From positions 14,696,502 through 14,760,501 of the forward strand of contig NC_049989.1 of the NCBI RefSeq assembly GCF_000003815.2: a DNA stretch of 64,000 bases, written 5' to 3'. Shown in pieces: positions 34,841 to 44,869 of this stretch; position 1 is the stretch's first letter; every line of letters begins with the position of its first letter. Origin of the DNA: Branchiostoma floridae. Taxonomy: Eukaryota; Chordata; Leptocardii; Amphioxiformes; Branchiostomatidae. The position numbers and the translations under genes are program-made. The notes under the pieces were generated by a model. It made no database searches. It was given only the letters and a program-made list of their open reading frames with translations, and was not told the origin of the DNA.

Positions 34841-35051
34841 CTGTAAATGCATTTAAGTTTGTGGGGATTTAAGTTCGCAGTAGCGGGAAAAAGGACTTTT
34901 CACTGTGTTTTAAGTTGAAACATGGTAGCACCATGCACTGTAGTCTCTTACTGCTCTGGAAACATGTTTGCGGTGGTTTTAAGTTTGCGGTGAAGCTGGC
35001 ATCGCGAAAACCGCGAACATTAAACCACCGCAAAAGTTTCTGCATTTACAG
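34841..35051. mobile_element. MITE, TACTGTAAAT family, copy 3
   Basis: TA|CTGTAAATGCATTTAAG at the left faces TGCATTTACAG|TA at the right, with a 211-bp interior rich in GCGGTGG/CCACCGC hairpins. It ends 37 bases before the splice acceptor of the first PRXL2A coding exon. Confidence 0.8.
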
Positions 35052-35120
35052 TATTTTTGAAATTATATTTTTCTCATCTTTTCTCCAGACAGAGTGGAAT
35101 AACCCCCACATAACTGGGGT

Positions 35121-38100
35121 ATGCTGGAGACAATGGGGTGGGTGGTGAATGCAGTAGGCGTGGCCGTGGTGGGCATGGTGGCGGTCAACCTCAACTTCTG
35201 GCTACCCAAACACATCCCAGCGCAGCTCGTACATATCGCAGGTGGGTGGACGCTAGAGGCTGCTTAGAGGCTAAGAGACATGATAGAATATACAGTCAAA
35301 CCTGTCCAAGACGACCGCCCGGGGGACTGGGCAAAAGAGGTCGATCTTAGTGGTCGGTTAGAAGAGTATCGACTCACAACATGTCCATTATTGACGTAGT
35401 CAAATTCCGACGCAAACTGGCTGAATTCGGCACAAAATCACACCAGTTATCATTCAAAATTGATGACACTTCGAGATTTGAAAATGACGTGGTCATTATG
35501 GGCAGGGATTTGGTCCTAATTTTTGGCGGTCGCGGTCGCGTTGGCCAGGTGGTCGTTGTCAAGAGGTTGCTAAATGCTTACATCAATAGGGAAAATTTTC
35601 GGGACCGAGAAAAAGCGGTCGTAATGGTCAGGTGGTCGCTAAGAAGAGTTGGTCGCTTGGGCAGGTTTGACTGTACATGTATCTGAATGTTGTGTCAATA
35701 GGAGTCTTTTCAAAGTAGTCAACCTAAACATCTGGTCTGATACATGAAAATGTACCTATACTATAGATACAATGCATCCCAGTTTAAGAAAGGACGCTAG
35801 TCATAGATTTAGGTCCCCTTTCCACTAGACTGCATTGCTACCCATGACTGACTTAATTGCTTGTATACTTAAACCATAGATTTTATGATCCAGGAATATA
35901 TAATGTAAAAGTATGATTTATAACTCAGCAAAACATCTGCCTAGTAGTAAGTGCCTAGTCCAGAGGGACTGGCCCCTTGCTCCTCTCCATCAACAAAACA
36001 CCCAAAACCTTAAGAATTTGTTCTTTGTGTATGAAATTCATTGGGCGAGCAAACTTTGCTGAGTACGTGTTCCGGTTGTACATTGATGTTGATATAACAG
36101 TTATGTCAACATAGGATATATGGGTCAGTGGAACTGGCCTTTTGTAGCTACATTTTGTATTGTCGCAAGTAATTCCCTGATCATCAATAGTACCATAGAT
36201 ACTGTGTTCAAGCCAACCTGAATTTTTGTCTTTCGCCGCGCTTCCGCGGCGAAAGGCAATCAGACCGATATTAGATTTCTGTCCGTCTGTCCGTCCGTCC
36301 GTCCGTCCGGGTCGACCATGCCATACCGTGCTAGCGAGATATTCTACCCTGTAGATTCGACGGTATGTAACGTTATGACATACGTATCGGCCTACCATGA
36401 ATGTGCTGCTTGGTTTGCGGTCCATGCCATATCGTGCTAGCGAGATATTCTACCCTGCAGATTCGACGGTATGTAACGTTATGACATACGTATCGGCCTA
36501 CCATGAATGTGCTGCTTGGTTTCTGTATGGCTTATAAGCAGGAATTTGCAGAGACGGATGTGAACGGTGAGGATTTCTTCGTAAGATTGTATACAATTTA
36601 TAAACTAACATGTTCGCTGTTTGGTTATAATAAAACAGACATTGTAGAGAACAGTTTGACATGTCATTTACTTTGTTTTATGGAAAATCACCGCTACAAA
36701 ATCTAGAATTGTGTAAGATGCGTGCGCCGCATCTGACATGGTGTGGGAGGGGGGCGTATTCGGAAATTTCTTACTCTAAGAAATTTCAGGCTATTTTCGT
36801 GTAACAAACTTCTTTCAGCAAAATAGTAGCCCTCGGATGCGTTGAAAATAGAATTACCCACATTTAATTTATAATTTCGAAAGGGAAGATTCTGACCGAG
36901 CTCGACGGAGTGAGTCTGACGCGTGACGTCACGACTCCGTCAAGTAAAAGCATAATTGCGTTACTAAAAGAAACGAAACGTTCCATTAAACATACCACGG
37001 ACCTGTTTTAGTTTAAAATATCTACCTTTCACATGATCTTGCCATTAAAAAAAATATTTCCATTACTGTATATGCCATGTTAATATTTTATGTTCAGTTG
37101 TTTATGGTGACAATACTTTGTTTGTTCTTGCAGAAATTCAGGACACATCTACTGATAAATTTGATTACTACAGTGCACTTTCATAAAACCCTGTTGTACT
37201 GTAACAGAGCCGTTCTTAACAGCGAAACAATCCGAATAAAGTTAACATCATTCATGCAGTTGTGTTATTATACAGTTCAAGTAAAATATACTCTGTGAGA
37301 ACCACTACCTTACTAAACAGTTATATAACCTAGCACTTGACCAAACTGTGCCAGAGCTGCCAACGTTGCAGACTTGGCACCCACGCTTGACCAAACTATG
37401 CCAAACAATTTTACCTACACAATATAAGTAAGCGAAAGACTAGCTTTTTTCAGAAGCTCTTGTTTTCCATCCCCTGGATTTTGAATGGAAATCCTGTTAT
37501 GCGTGGAAGGTGCAACAATCCTAGGGGGTCCAGGAAAATTTTGAAATGTAGGATCTAGACCCTCTGAACCACTAATTCCTGCATTTTGAGGGGCAAATTT
37601 GGCTGGTAGAGTACTAGTAGAGTGAGCTTGGTTCAATGGCATCTGTGCAAAATTTCATTTTTCAAAATATTTTTATATGCTGATTTGGGGTCCGTCAGTG
37701 GTTGGAATGGGCAAGATTTTTGTCTGTCCCCAGCTGCAAAATTCCATTAAAGAACAGAGGTACAGATGCTGGCTGGAATCCTGGTTAGACATAAAATTTA
37801 TATATATGTTTTAAACTTCTGATGTGGGATTGCAGATCATTCACATTTTGTTAGAATGGGCTATGGTAGCTACATGTAAGCCATCCCCTCATCTGTGCCC
37901 AAACAATTATATAGTCCACAGACTGCATGTTTAGTCTCTGGCACCCTGTACAGTACTACAAAGTGAACTGTGTAAGAGCAAAAGGTTTAGACGTACAGAC
38001 AGACGTACAGACAAGTCTTTCCAATCCCACAGGATACAGCTGGGATGATTCTCTTGAAGTTACAGTGTTGCTTAGAGTTTAAACCAATGTATAAAATCTC

Positions 38101-40253
38101 TGCGGTGATAAATTACATGCAAATGCCCTGTCATGGTAATACAAGGAAAGACGATTGATTAGCACTCATGTTGAATTGTCCTCCATAAAAACAAATTACC
38201 TAGTACCTCTTCTTACTCTTAGATTTAGAATTGAGCAGGTTAGGATCTAGACCCTAGTTCTACTAAGTTTGTTGTAAATGGATCACAACAAATATCATCA
38301 TCTCAGAATATCTTACATTTGAATAAAAGTTTTGATCTGTCTCAGTGATTGACATTAAACTTAAAGTTAAAAATTTCTGCTTTTCAAGTTGAGAAGGATC
38401 CGAGTTACTGATGGAAATCTTGTTTGTTATCACTTTGTGAATGGAAATAGCACATAAAATCTTTATAATTGTTTGTTATCACTTTGTATATGGAAATGGC
38501 ACGTAAAATCTGTATAATTGTTTGTTAACACTTTGTGTATGGAAATAGCATGTAAAATCTACATATGTATAATTCAGAACTCTGTCTTTTTCCATGTTGA
38601 TTCAGATGCTGCTCTAGAAGAGTTGGATGGTAATAAGAAGAAGCTGCAGGCACAAGAACTGTGGAAAAACCATGGTGCCGTCATCATGGCGGTGCGCAGG
38701 CCTGGATGACAGCTGTGCAGAGAGGTGAGTCATTTGAATACACAATGTCAGTAGAGTGACAGGAAGTTAAGTTCAGAGGTGATAGAACTAGCTGTTTTAA
38801 TATCAGACATTACATGATGGTCAATCAAAGAGTCTACGAATTTGTTTTGCTCTGTATGTTTGTGTTTTACAGTTACAAAATATTTGATTTCTGTATACTA
38901 GTCATACTCACTATAGAGTGACAGGAAGTGATCAATGGACACATGTTATGTTAATCAGAATCTTATTTGCATAGCCAATGAATTGACAGATCCTGACTGT
39001 CCATCACAATCAACAGTTCAACCAGTCCAATGGTAGCATGGCAATTATCAGTTTGACCAATCAGAGATTGACTGCATGTCTATCAAATATTTGAATCTGT
39101 ATGCTATTTTATTTTGAATTTTCTACATTTTGAGGGCTATGGGATCAGTCTATTACAAGTAAACAAGACATAATATCAGAAACTCTGAATATTTCATGAA
39201 GGTATGAGATCTTTGAACTCTTGTTGTTCCTGCCCCGTCCCCAGGAGGCCCTAGGGCTGTCCTCTCTGAAGCCCCAGCTGGACCGGGCTGGTGTCCCCCT
39301 CTATGCTGTTGTCCATGAGAGGAAGGGAGTGCCAGAGTTCCAGCCTTACTTCCAGGGGAAGGTCTTCCTGGATCTTGAGGTATAGCAGCTGCAATGTTGT
39401 AGTCTCTTCTTCTGTACTTTAACATAATTGCTAAATAACTAAAACGTCAGGCTGAGTTAATGATTAGTGGATTGGCTTTTTTTTACTAGGAAAATTTGAT
39501 TGGGATGGTTCAGCTGCAAATACTTTTTTCTTTAGGTAAAGCAGACCTTTCTCGTAGCTACAGACCTGAAGTGCTATTATATGCCATATGTGCCCAAAAC
39601 TTTAATCAATGTCCCAACATTTTTATGTTCAACTTCTCATTGATAAACTCTGATGCGTGACTTTTCCTTGCTGTATGTGTGACCAAGCATTCTAGAAAAA
39701 TGCTTTGTCATGAGCGACTGCTGCTGATACCTTGTACGTTACTAAGTGTAAGAAAGAGTTAAAGACTTTCTTTTTATTAGTTGTATGATTGAGCTTTTTT
39801 TTTCAACACAACACGAACACTGATCAGCATGAATTTTCAGTCGACCACGGTGACATTCATCAGACTCTGATTCACTGCACTGACTTTCTGGAGACTTTCT
39901 TTTTCTTTAATCATGTATGACTTATTGATAACAAAATAAAGTCAAAGTCCTCATTATTCATTGTATGATTCTTCCAGAGAAGATTCTACGGCCCCCATGA
40001 GCGATGGATGTCACTCGCTGGTCTCCTGAGGGTCAACTTCTGGCTCAACATCCGCCGGGTTATGGAGAAGAAAGTGGAGGGCAACTACGAAGGGGAGGGG
40101 CGGTTGCTAGGCGGGGTCTTCGTCGTCGGGAGCGGTAACCAGGGCATCCTCATGCAGCATGCCGAGCAGGAGTTCGGTCACCATGCCAACCTAACTGACA
40201 TCATGAAGGCTGTGGGGGAAATTCAGCACATCAATGCAAAGAGCAAAATTTAG
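35121..40253 (+). CDS. PRXL2A: Selenoprotein U / peroxiredoxin-like 2A (spliced, in-frame Sec TGA)
   Basis: A thioredoxin-fold PRXL2 (FAM213/SelU) protein, a family with redox activity. Four coding exons join in frame: 35121-35241, 38606-38724, 39245-39379, 39978-40253; 216 aa, as in vertebrates. The N-terminus has a hydrophobic segment (about 7-28), then ELWKNHGAVIMAVRRPG, then TGA at 38707-38709, then QLCRE. The family has CxxC here in Cys forms, so TGA replaces the first Cys: Sec75-x-x-Cys78. Downstream, VPLYAVVHERKGVPEFQPYF, FYGPHERWM and GEGRLLGGVFVVGSGNQGIL are highly conserved, so the frame is alive past the TGA. A canonical SECIS lies in the 3' UTR (41104-41168). Without Sec decoding the product would stop at 74 residues. 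A simple point mutation is unlikely given the SECIS. Confidence 0.94.
35293..35673. mobile_element. Tc1/mariner-like MITE (CAGTCAAACCTG ends)
   Basis: TA|CAGTCAAACCTGTCCAAG at the left and CTTGGGCAGGTTTGACTG|TA at the right, with TA on both sides. The interior has GGTCGTC/GACCGC words and one 101-codon open frame that is not a transposase. A fragment of the family lies at 14541. Confidence 0.75.
36283..36309 (+). repeat. (GTCC)n microsatellite
   Basis: About six GTCC units, the first interrupted by a T (GTCCGTCTGTCC). Confidence 0.8.
36317..36522 (+). repeat. Tandem duplication, 106-base period
   Basis: Two copies of a segment starting CATGCCATA(C/T)CGTGCTAGCG and ending GTGCTGCTTGGTTT differ at only a few positions (for example CCTGTAG against CCTGCAG), so the duplication is recent. 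Confidence 0.9.
37455..37785. repeat. Dispersed repeat, pair A copy 2
   Basis: Same orientation as 8541-8925, with shared blocks CTGGATTTTGAATGGAAATC, GGGGGTCCAGGAAAATTTTG and TGTCCCCAGCTGCAAAATTC. Confidence 0.7.
38707..38709 (+). other. Selenocysteine (TGA) codon
   Basis: It is codon 75 of the spliced frame, 15 bases before the donor at 38724/38725. The motif reads R-P-G-U-Q-L-C-R-E. Confidence 0.93.
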
Positions 40254-40257
40254 AAAA

Positions 40258-40287
40258 GATGATGATGATGATGATGATGATGATGAG
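40258..40287 (+). repeat. (GAT)n microsatellite
   Basis: About nine GAT/ATG triplets immediately after the PRXL2A stop codon, in the 3' UTR. Confidence 0.9.
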
Positions 40288-40354
40288 ATGCAATTGATGT
40301 TTTTTTAAGTCACAAAAGCTGCTACGTTATTTCACTTTGAATTCAGTTGAGCTG

Positions 40355-40675
40355 CAATTTCTAACAGGAGAGACTGGACTTATCCAATTTTTTTACTGCT
40401 TGACTCCAGTCTTTGTCAAGGAATGCTTCTGTGACCTCACATTATGTAGATAGCACATGTGACTCCATAAGCAGTGAATCATAAGTTGTAGAAAGTCTAT
40501 GTCGCCCTCCGTCTCTGTTTAGTGAGGGATGTATGTGTTTAGAAACTTCGGCAAATTTTGAACTTGGGCACTAATGTGTTCAAGAAAACTGGTCTTGAGT
40601 GTCAATTCCTTGACAAAGACTGGTGTAGATCAGTTTTTAAAAATTGGATAAGTCCAATTTCTTGTGTTGGAAATT
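40355..40675. mobile_element. MITE with ~65-base TIRs in the PRXL2A 3' UTR
   Basis: The left arm (about 40355-40425: TTCTAACAGG, GACTTATCCAATTTTT, CCAGTCTTTGTCAAGGAA) is mirrored by 40598-40670 (TTCCTTGACAAAGACTGG, AAAAATTGGATAAGTCC, GTGTTGGAA). The spacer of about 170 bases has no coding content. It lies between the stop codon and the SECIS. Confidence 0.75.
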
Positions 40676-41103
40676 TAAGTTCAATTTTTTCATTTTTTTT
40701 AAAGAGTGAATTCTACCAACACAGATGAACCTTCAAGTCATTTTGTTTTATAAAGATTTATTAAATCACAGTCGTAGTCTGGCATTGCATTATCAGAGTT
40801 TTGAAACGAATTGGTTGACTTAACTTCTTTTTCGATTTTTCCAGTTGTGCCAATGATAGTAATCGTTATTAACTGAACAATGTTAAACATCTAACAGCAA
40901 TTTGAGACTTATGTTATATCATTGATCAAGTGGATGTACAGTAGGACACTTAGAATTTCTCGTTGCTAAATCTTGTTAAGGTTGCACTTCTCAAAAAGTA
41001 AAAAGCTATTTCAGTACTTGTTACTGAGGGAATGTATTGATATGACAACTGGAATACGACGTGGCAATACAACTCTGCATTGTCATTGCATTTCAAACTA
41101 ACA

Positions 41104-41168
41104 CACATAATAGAATGATGGCAAAAGATGAAAACTTTCCACATCTCTTGCTTGATAGTTTTTCTGTG
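41104..41168 (+). promoter_or_regulatory. SECIS element
   Basis: The core quartet is ATGA at 41115-41118 and TGAT at 41153-41156. Helix II between them is 11 positions, GGCAAAAGATG against CATCTCTTGCT, with one mismatch and one wobble. It is capped by a loop that starts with the diagnostic unpaired AA (AAAACTTTCCA). Below the quartet, CACATAATAG can pair loosely with TTTTTCTGTG. It lies about 860 bases after the PRXL2A stop and about 65 bases before the polyadenylation signal. It recruits the Sec insertion machinery to read TGA 38707 as selenocysteine. Confidence 0.9.
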
Positions 41169-41233
41169 AAGATGTGCGAAGTGTTTTGATATAATTGCAG
41201 GTTTGATTGGACGTAGACATTCCAGAGGTGTTG

Positions 41234-41239
41234 AATAAA
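41234..41239 (+). terminator. Polyadenylation signal AATAAA of PRXL2A
   Basis: First AATAAA after the SECIS; it fixes a plausible 3' UTR of about 1.0 kb. Confidence 0.55.
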
Positions 41240-41800
41240 GCATTGAATGAAATGAAGAAAAATAGTCTGTCTCTTTCAGCATTCTTCTTAAGGGTAAATC
41301 AATAAAAAGTTACGTACATGTATGTTAGAAAATCACAAATTTGAAGAATCTGGAAACTGAATTACAAAACCTTACCATTCTGTTATTATTAAGTCTTTCC
41401 ACTCGCTAGGCCATGGACCCTCATTTCAAAAGAAGCCTATACAAATACAAATGCAATTACATGGTGTTAACATGATATTGAAACAGTCCATTTAAACAGC
41501 AAATATCTTGCACACGTTCTTTCAGTCTGGGGTAAGTTAAACAGCCGAATCAGTTATTTGTCTAAAGACCTAAGGTCTCCTTGTTACATTAACTGTATAC
41601 AGAGAATAATAAGTTACATATTATTCCAATTGTTACAATGTACAAGTGCAGTGAATGCAATTTATTGGTTACCAATTTGGATTTTGACCTGGTGGTAATG
41701 CAAAAGGTAATAATAACGGGTATTCCGGGAAATTTTATTCGTCATTTGACCCTTACGTGTGACGCAGCGCAAAAAAAGAGTCCTCAAACTTTTTACCAAG

Positions 41801-44716
41801 ATGCTTTGGACGATCGTGACGTTCTTGAGGTCACTTGTGCTGGTATCTGTCTTCACTACCGATTCGGAAGGGCACAGCAGACACGGGAGCTATTGGGGGC
41901 ATAGACGGAGACAACTCCCGGTACATCCAGTGGACTGTGTCTGGTCAACTTGGAACTCCTGGGGCCCGTGTTCGGCTCCATGTGGGAACACTGGACTCCA
42001 AACACGGACAAGGTGAGGCATTCATATATTCGTGACTGAAGTATCAATCATTTCAATTATAGTAACACTGAATTTGTGAACAACGTAAATTTCCTTGCCG
42101 TTTCATGCAATAACCGAAATGGCCGGGAAGAAATTGGACAAGAAACGGAGCAAGAGTATTTGTGTTCAATTTCATGATACGTTTGAGGGAAGGAATACGA
42201 TTAAAGCGGCATATTACCACTCACAGAGGTACTTAAATATACTAGAAGAACTGTATTGCGCAACGATCGTACACGGTACAATGTATGGCAAAAAAAGAAG
42301 AAACAAACTTATCATCCTAGTTACTAAAACAAGTATTAAACATAGTACATATGCAGATTATGAATATAGAATGAAATTTGACATCCTAATTTCTAGAACA
42401 ATAAGAGCTAGCCTAAAACATTGTGACTAGGGCTGGGTACCGGTACAGAAAATTCAGGTCCAGGTCCGGTTCAGGTCCAAAGGATCAGGTCCAGGTCCGG
42501 ACCTGAACCTGAACCTGATGCAGTATGACTCATACCAATGGTCCATTTCACTACAAAGAGATCTGTTTGGTGGAGTATTAGACTTACACTGGTGTTTTAA
42601 AATCCTTCAACGCTAACTGCACCTGTACGATTGGCTGTAAAACTTGGTAGAAATTACTATAAACTCTACTGCACTTCACTCTTGTTATTTTCTTCCACCT
42701 GCAAGCGCCAAAACGTGTATATGCCTGATAAAATAATCTGTTAATTTTCTAATCGGTCCAACATCCGGTGCACCTAATTTTTTCAGGTCCGGTTTTTCTG
42801 GACCGGTCCAATAAGAAAAACCGGTTTTGTACCGGTACGCTGTACCGATACCCAGCCCTAATTGTGACTATTGTGCTCTATGCTTGTCATGAATTTTACC
42901 CTTTTGATACCTGTCGCGTTTTCTTAAGTATACTTTAGTATTTAACGACAGCGAAACGTCGCCAGGTTTTAGTATGATCAAAGAAACATTGACACAAACA
43001 CTTTAAGAAAATGTACTTAGTACATAGACGCTTGTAATGCAGATGATGTTTTGCGTGTTGTGTGTTTGATAGATAACGATACATGTGTTTCAATCAAGTT
43101 GTAAACTAATATTGGGGGGGATATCGGGAGGTGACCATTTCTTGCAGATCAACAAGTGTCGATTTATTATCGATTTATTTGTTTGTTTGCTTGGATGTAC
43201 AATGATATAACACTTAATGGTGTATAACATAAAATGTCAGTAGGTCGGTGCTATAGACCTGTAACTACATGCCAGTCAGAGCCGCGTCTTTCACGTTGAC
43301 GGACAAAATATTTGCAGTGCAAATACGCTGTACAATTAACTGTGTTTTTCCTGGAATTCAAGTGTTAGGTGCAGGTTGCTTGGCGAGAGCCTTTCTGGCG
43401 TCGTTTCCGCATTCAACTAGATGTAACGTGTTTCATTTCTAACGGTTAGGTTCATCGTTCAGTATGCAGCCAATGGTGGGAGGGAATGCATAGGGAGTAG
43501 CAGAGAGAGCCGACCGTGTAACAGGTTCTGTTATAACGGGGGCACACCTGCAGGTGCCGGGTGTAACTGTGCACCCGGCTACACAGGGACATGTTGTGCT
43601 ACACGTGAGTACTTTATGATTCTCATGATAGATCTGCCGTCAATAGCTTAACATGAAAATCCATCTATGTTGGTAAATGACATTCTGAAAGTAAAGTAAA
43701 CTTTATCTAACCAACACTTCAAGTAAATTGGAACTTAACCCAAATTTTCGTAAGGTCAAGGTCCCATTTCCAAAACGGGACCCGGCCGTAAACGAAAAAT
43801 CAATTGTTTACCAAAGAATATACACAAATTATGCCCATGACATTTTGTAACGTTCTGTGTGCTTAGTTGCCTTTTATATCATATTTTTCACTAAACTGTA
43901 AGTTATTGGGTTTGACTACTTTTTCTGAGACAATAGAACGTTATGTGTGGGTTTTGTGAAGAGTCTGTAAGCGTGGAAAGTTAGGATAGAATTTGCTGGC
44001 ATCTGAGCTCTTTTCTCTCTTGATCGTAGCAGGGACAGGTTGAAATGAAATGTGTTTCGTCTTCTACCGTATCAACAATGACGTCACACCATCTCTTCAC
44101 GTTGACAGTTGGCTCGTGTCCCGTGGCGGGACTTGGGTCCGTAGGTTCTTGCCGGGACACCTGCCGGACGGACTGGGACTGTCCCGGGGGACGGTTGTGC
44201 TGCCCGAAGCGCTGTTGGAACTGGGCGGCTGTCTGTAAGGACCCCGTACTACCAGCTACGGAGGCACCGCCTGAGTCACCTCCAGGTACGGTAACTTTTG
44301 GGGGGCTTTGGGACAGGCGTGCGTGCATGCGCGTGTGTGTACGTACATGTGTACTGTGTGCGTGTGTGTGTGCGCGCGCGTGCGTGCGTACGTGCGCGCG
44401 CGTGCATGTATGTGTGTGTGTGCGTTACATAGTGTAGTTGTGCCTTACACTAAAATAGCATTCAAACGAAGCAAACTCATGCTTGGAACCGCCATCTTCC
44501 ACAGGTGGAGACGATACAACTCGAAACGATGGAGAGAATACAACAAGAATCCTCGAAATAGTACTTCCCACGGTTTTGATTCCCGTAACCGCAATCGCCA
44601 TTACCATCATAGCTGTCTGCTTCAAGCGTCCCGATAATGCAGTCACCCCCATCGTGGTGGCCGTTCGTGAGATGGACCCGCGGGGTCCACCGCCACCCTA
44701 CGAGGCCTGGACCTAG
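41801..44716 (+). CDS. TSP1-EGF-WAP single-pass membrane protein with PPPPY tail
   Basis: Exons: 41801-42012, 43450-43604, 44109-44285, 44505-44716; in-frame joins give 251 aa. It has a hydrophobic N-terminal signal (LWTIVTFLRSLVLVSVF, residues 2-18), then a thrombospondin type 1 repeat (about 45-93; WSTWNSWGPCSAPCG, with its second half in exon 2). A compact EGF-like module follows (CYNGG ... CNCAPGYTGTCC), then a WAP four-disulfide core (about 125-168; CRTDWDCPGGRLCCPKRC). A Thr/Pro stalk, one TM helix (about 197-221) and a 30-residue cytoplasmic tail follow; GPPPPYEAW fits a WW-domain-binding PPxY motif. The last two introns are phase 1. Likely a type I surface protein; the ligand is unknown and I recognise no named orthologue. 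The ATG at 41801 is preferred to the in-frame 41759 because it starts the signal directly. Confidence 0.82.
42244..42364 (+). repeat. Long direct repeat, copy 1
   Basis: About 120 bases (AGAAGAACT ... TGCAGATTATGAA) recur at 48050-48173 with about 90% identity by eye. This copy lies in intron 1 of the TSP1-WAP gene, about 230 bases after its first exon. Confidence 0.9.
42428..42860. mobile_element. hAT-like MITE (TAGGGCTGGGTACCG ends)
   Basis: TAGGGCTGGGTACCGGTACA faces TGTACCGATACCCAGCCCTA. An 8-base target duplication ATTGTGAC flanks both sides (42420-42427, 42861-42868). The interior is made of GGTCCAGGTCCGG words and has no transposase. A diverged relative of the CCGGTAC-rich interior lies at about 17950-18055. 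Confidence 0.88.
42870..43449. other. Intron of the TSP1-WAP gene, unremarkable
   Basis: No exon or repeat was recognised. Confidence 0.4.
43981..44092 (-). pseudogene. LINE ORF2 C-terminal fragment
   Basis: On the minus strand the frame reads DTVEDETHFISTCPCYDQER and ends at a stop at 43981. The DE.HF...CP.Y...R pattern is the zinc-knuckle-like tail of many non-LTR reverse transcriptases. No RT core is nearby. It ends just before the WAP exon (44109). Confidence 0.6.
44328..44431 (+). repeat. Alternating purine-pyrimidine (GT/GC) tract
   Basis: GTGTGTGTACGTACATGTG-type and GCGCGCGCGTGC-type runs lie just after the WAP exon donor, in the intron before the TM exon. The tract has Z-DNA-forming potential. 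Confidence 0.85.
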
Positions 44717-44789
44717 TTATAACTAGAAAAGACCATCTCTGACATATTCTGTCTTCGTGTTGTATTCTCCATGAAAATTGAGATATTGT

Positions 44790-44801
44790 GTATGTGTGTG
44801 T

Positions 44802-44863
<62 letters not shown>
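44790..44863 (+). repeat. (TG)n microsatellite
   Basis: About 35 TG units with two TATG interruptions, in the 3' UTR of the TSP1-WAP gene. Minus-strand Thr-His frames here are artefacts. Confidence 0.95.
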
Positions 44864-44866
<3 letters not shown>

Positions 44867-44869
44867 GAC

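Larger units (their letters stand above)
35680..38605. other. PRXL2A intron 1
   Basis: Besides the repeats listed separately (36283-36522, 37455-37785), no exon or RNA gene was recognised. Confidence 0.45.

Noticed and set aside
35381-35686. 101-codon plus-strand frame
   Set aside because: Lies inside a Tc1-like MITE with TA-flanked inverted ends and does not resemble a transposase.
38707-38709. TGA as a disabling nonsense mutation of PRXL2A
   Set aside because: It falls on the known Sec/Cys site, coding conservation continues downstream, and a SECIS is present.
40860-40890. First SECIS candidate (ATGATAGTAATCG hairpin)
   Set aside because: The helix is too short and lacks the apical AA and the paired GA; the element at 41115-41156 fits far better.
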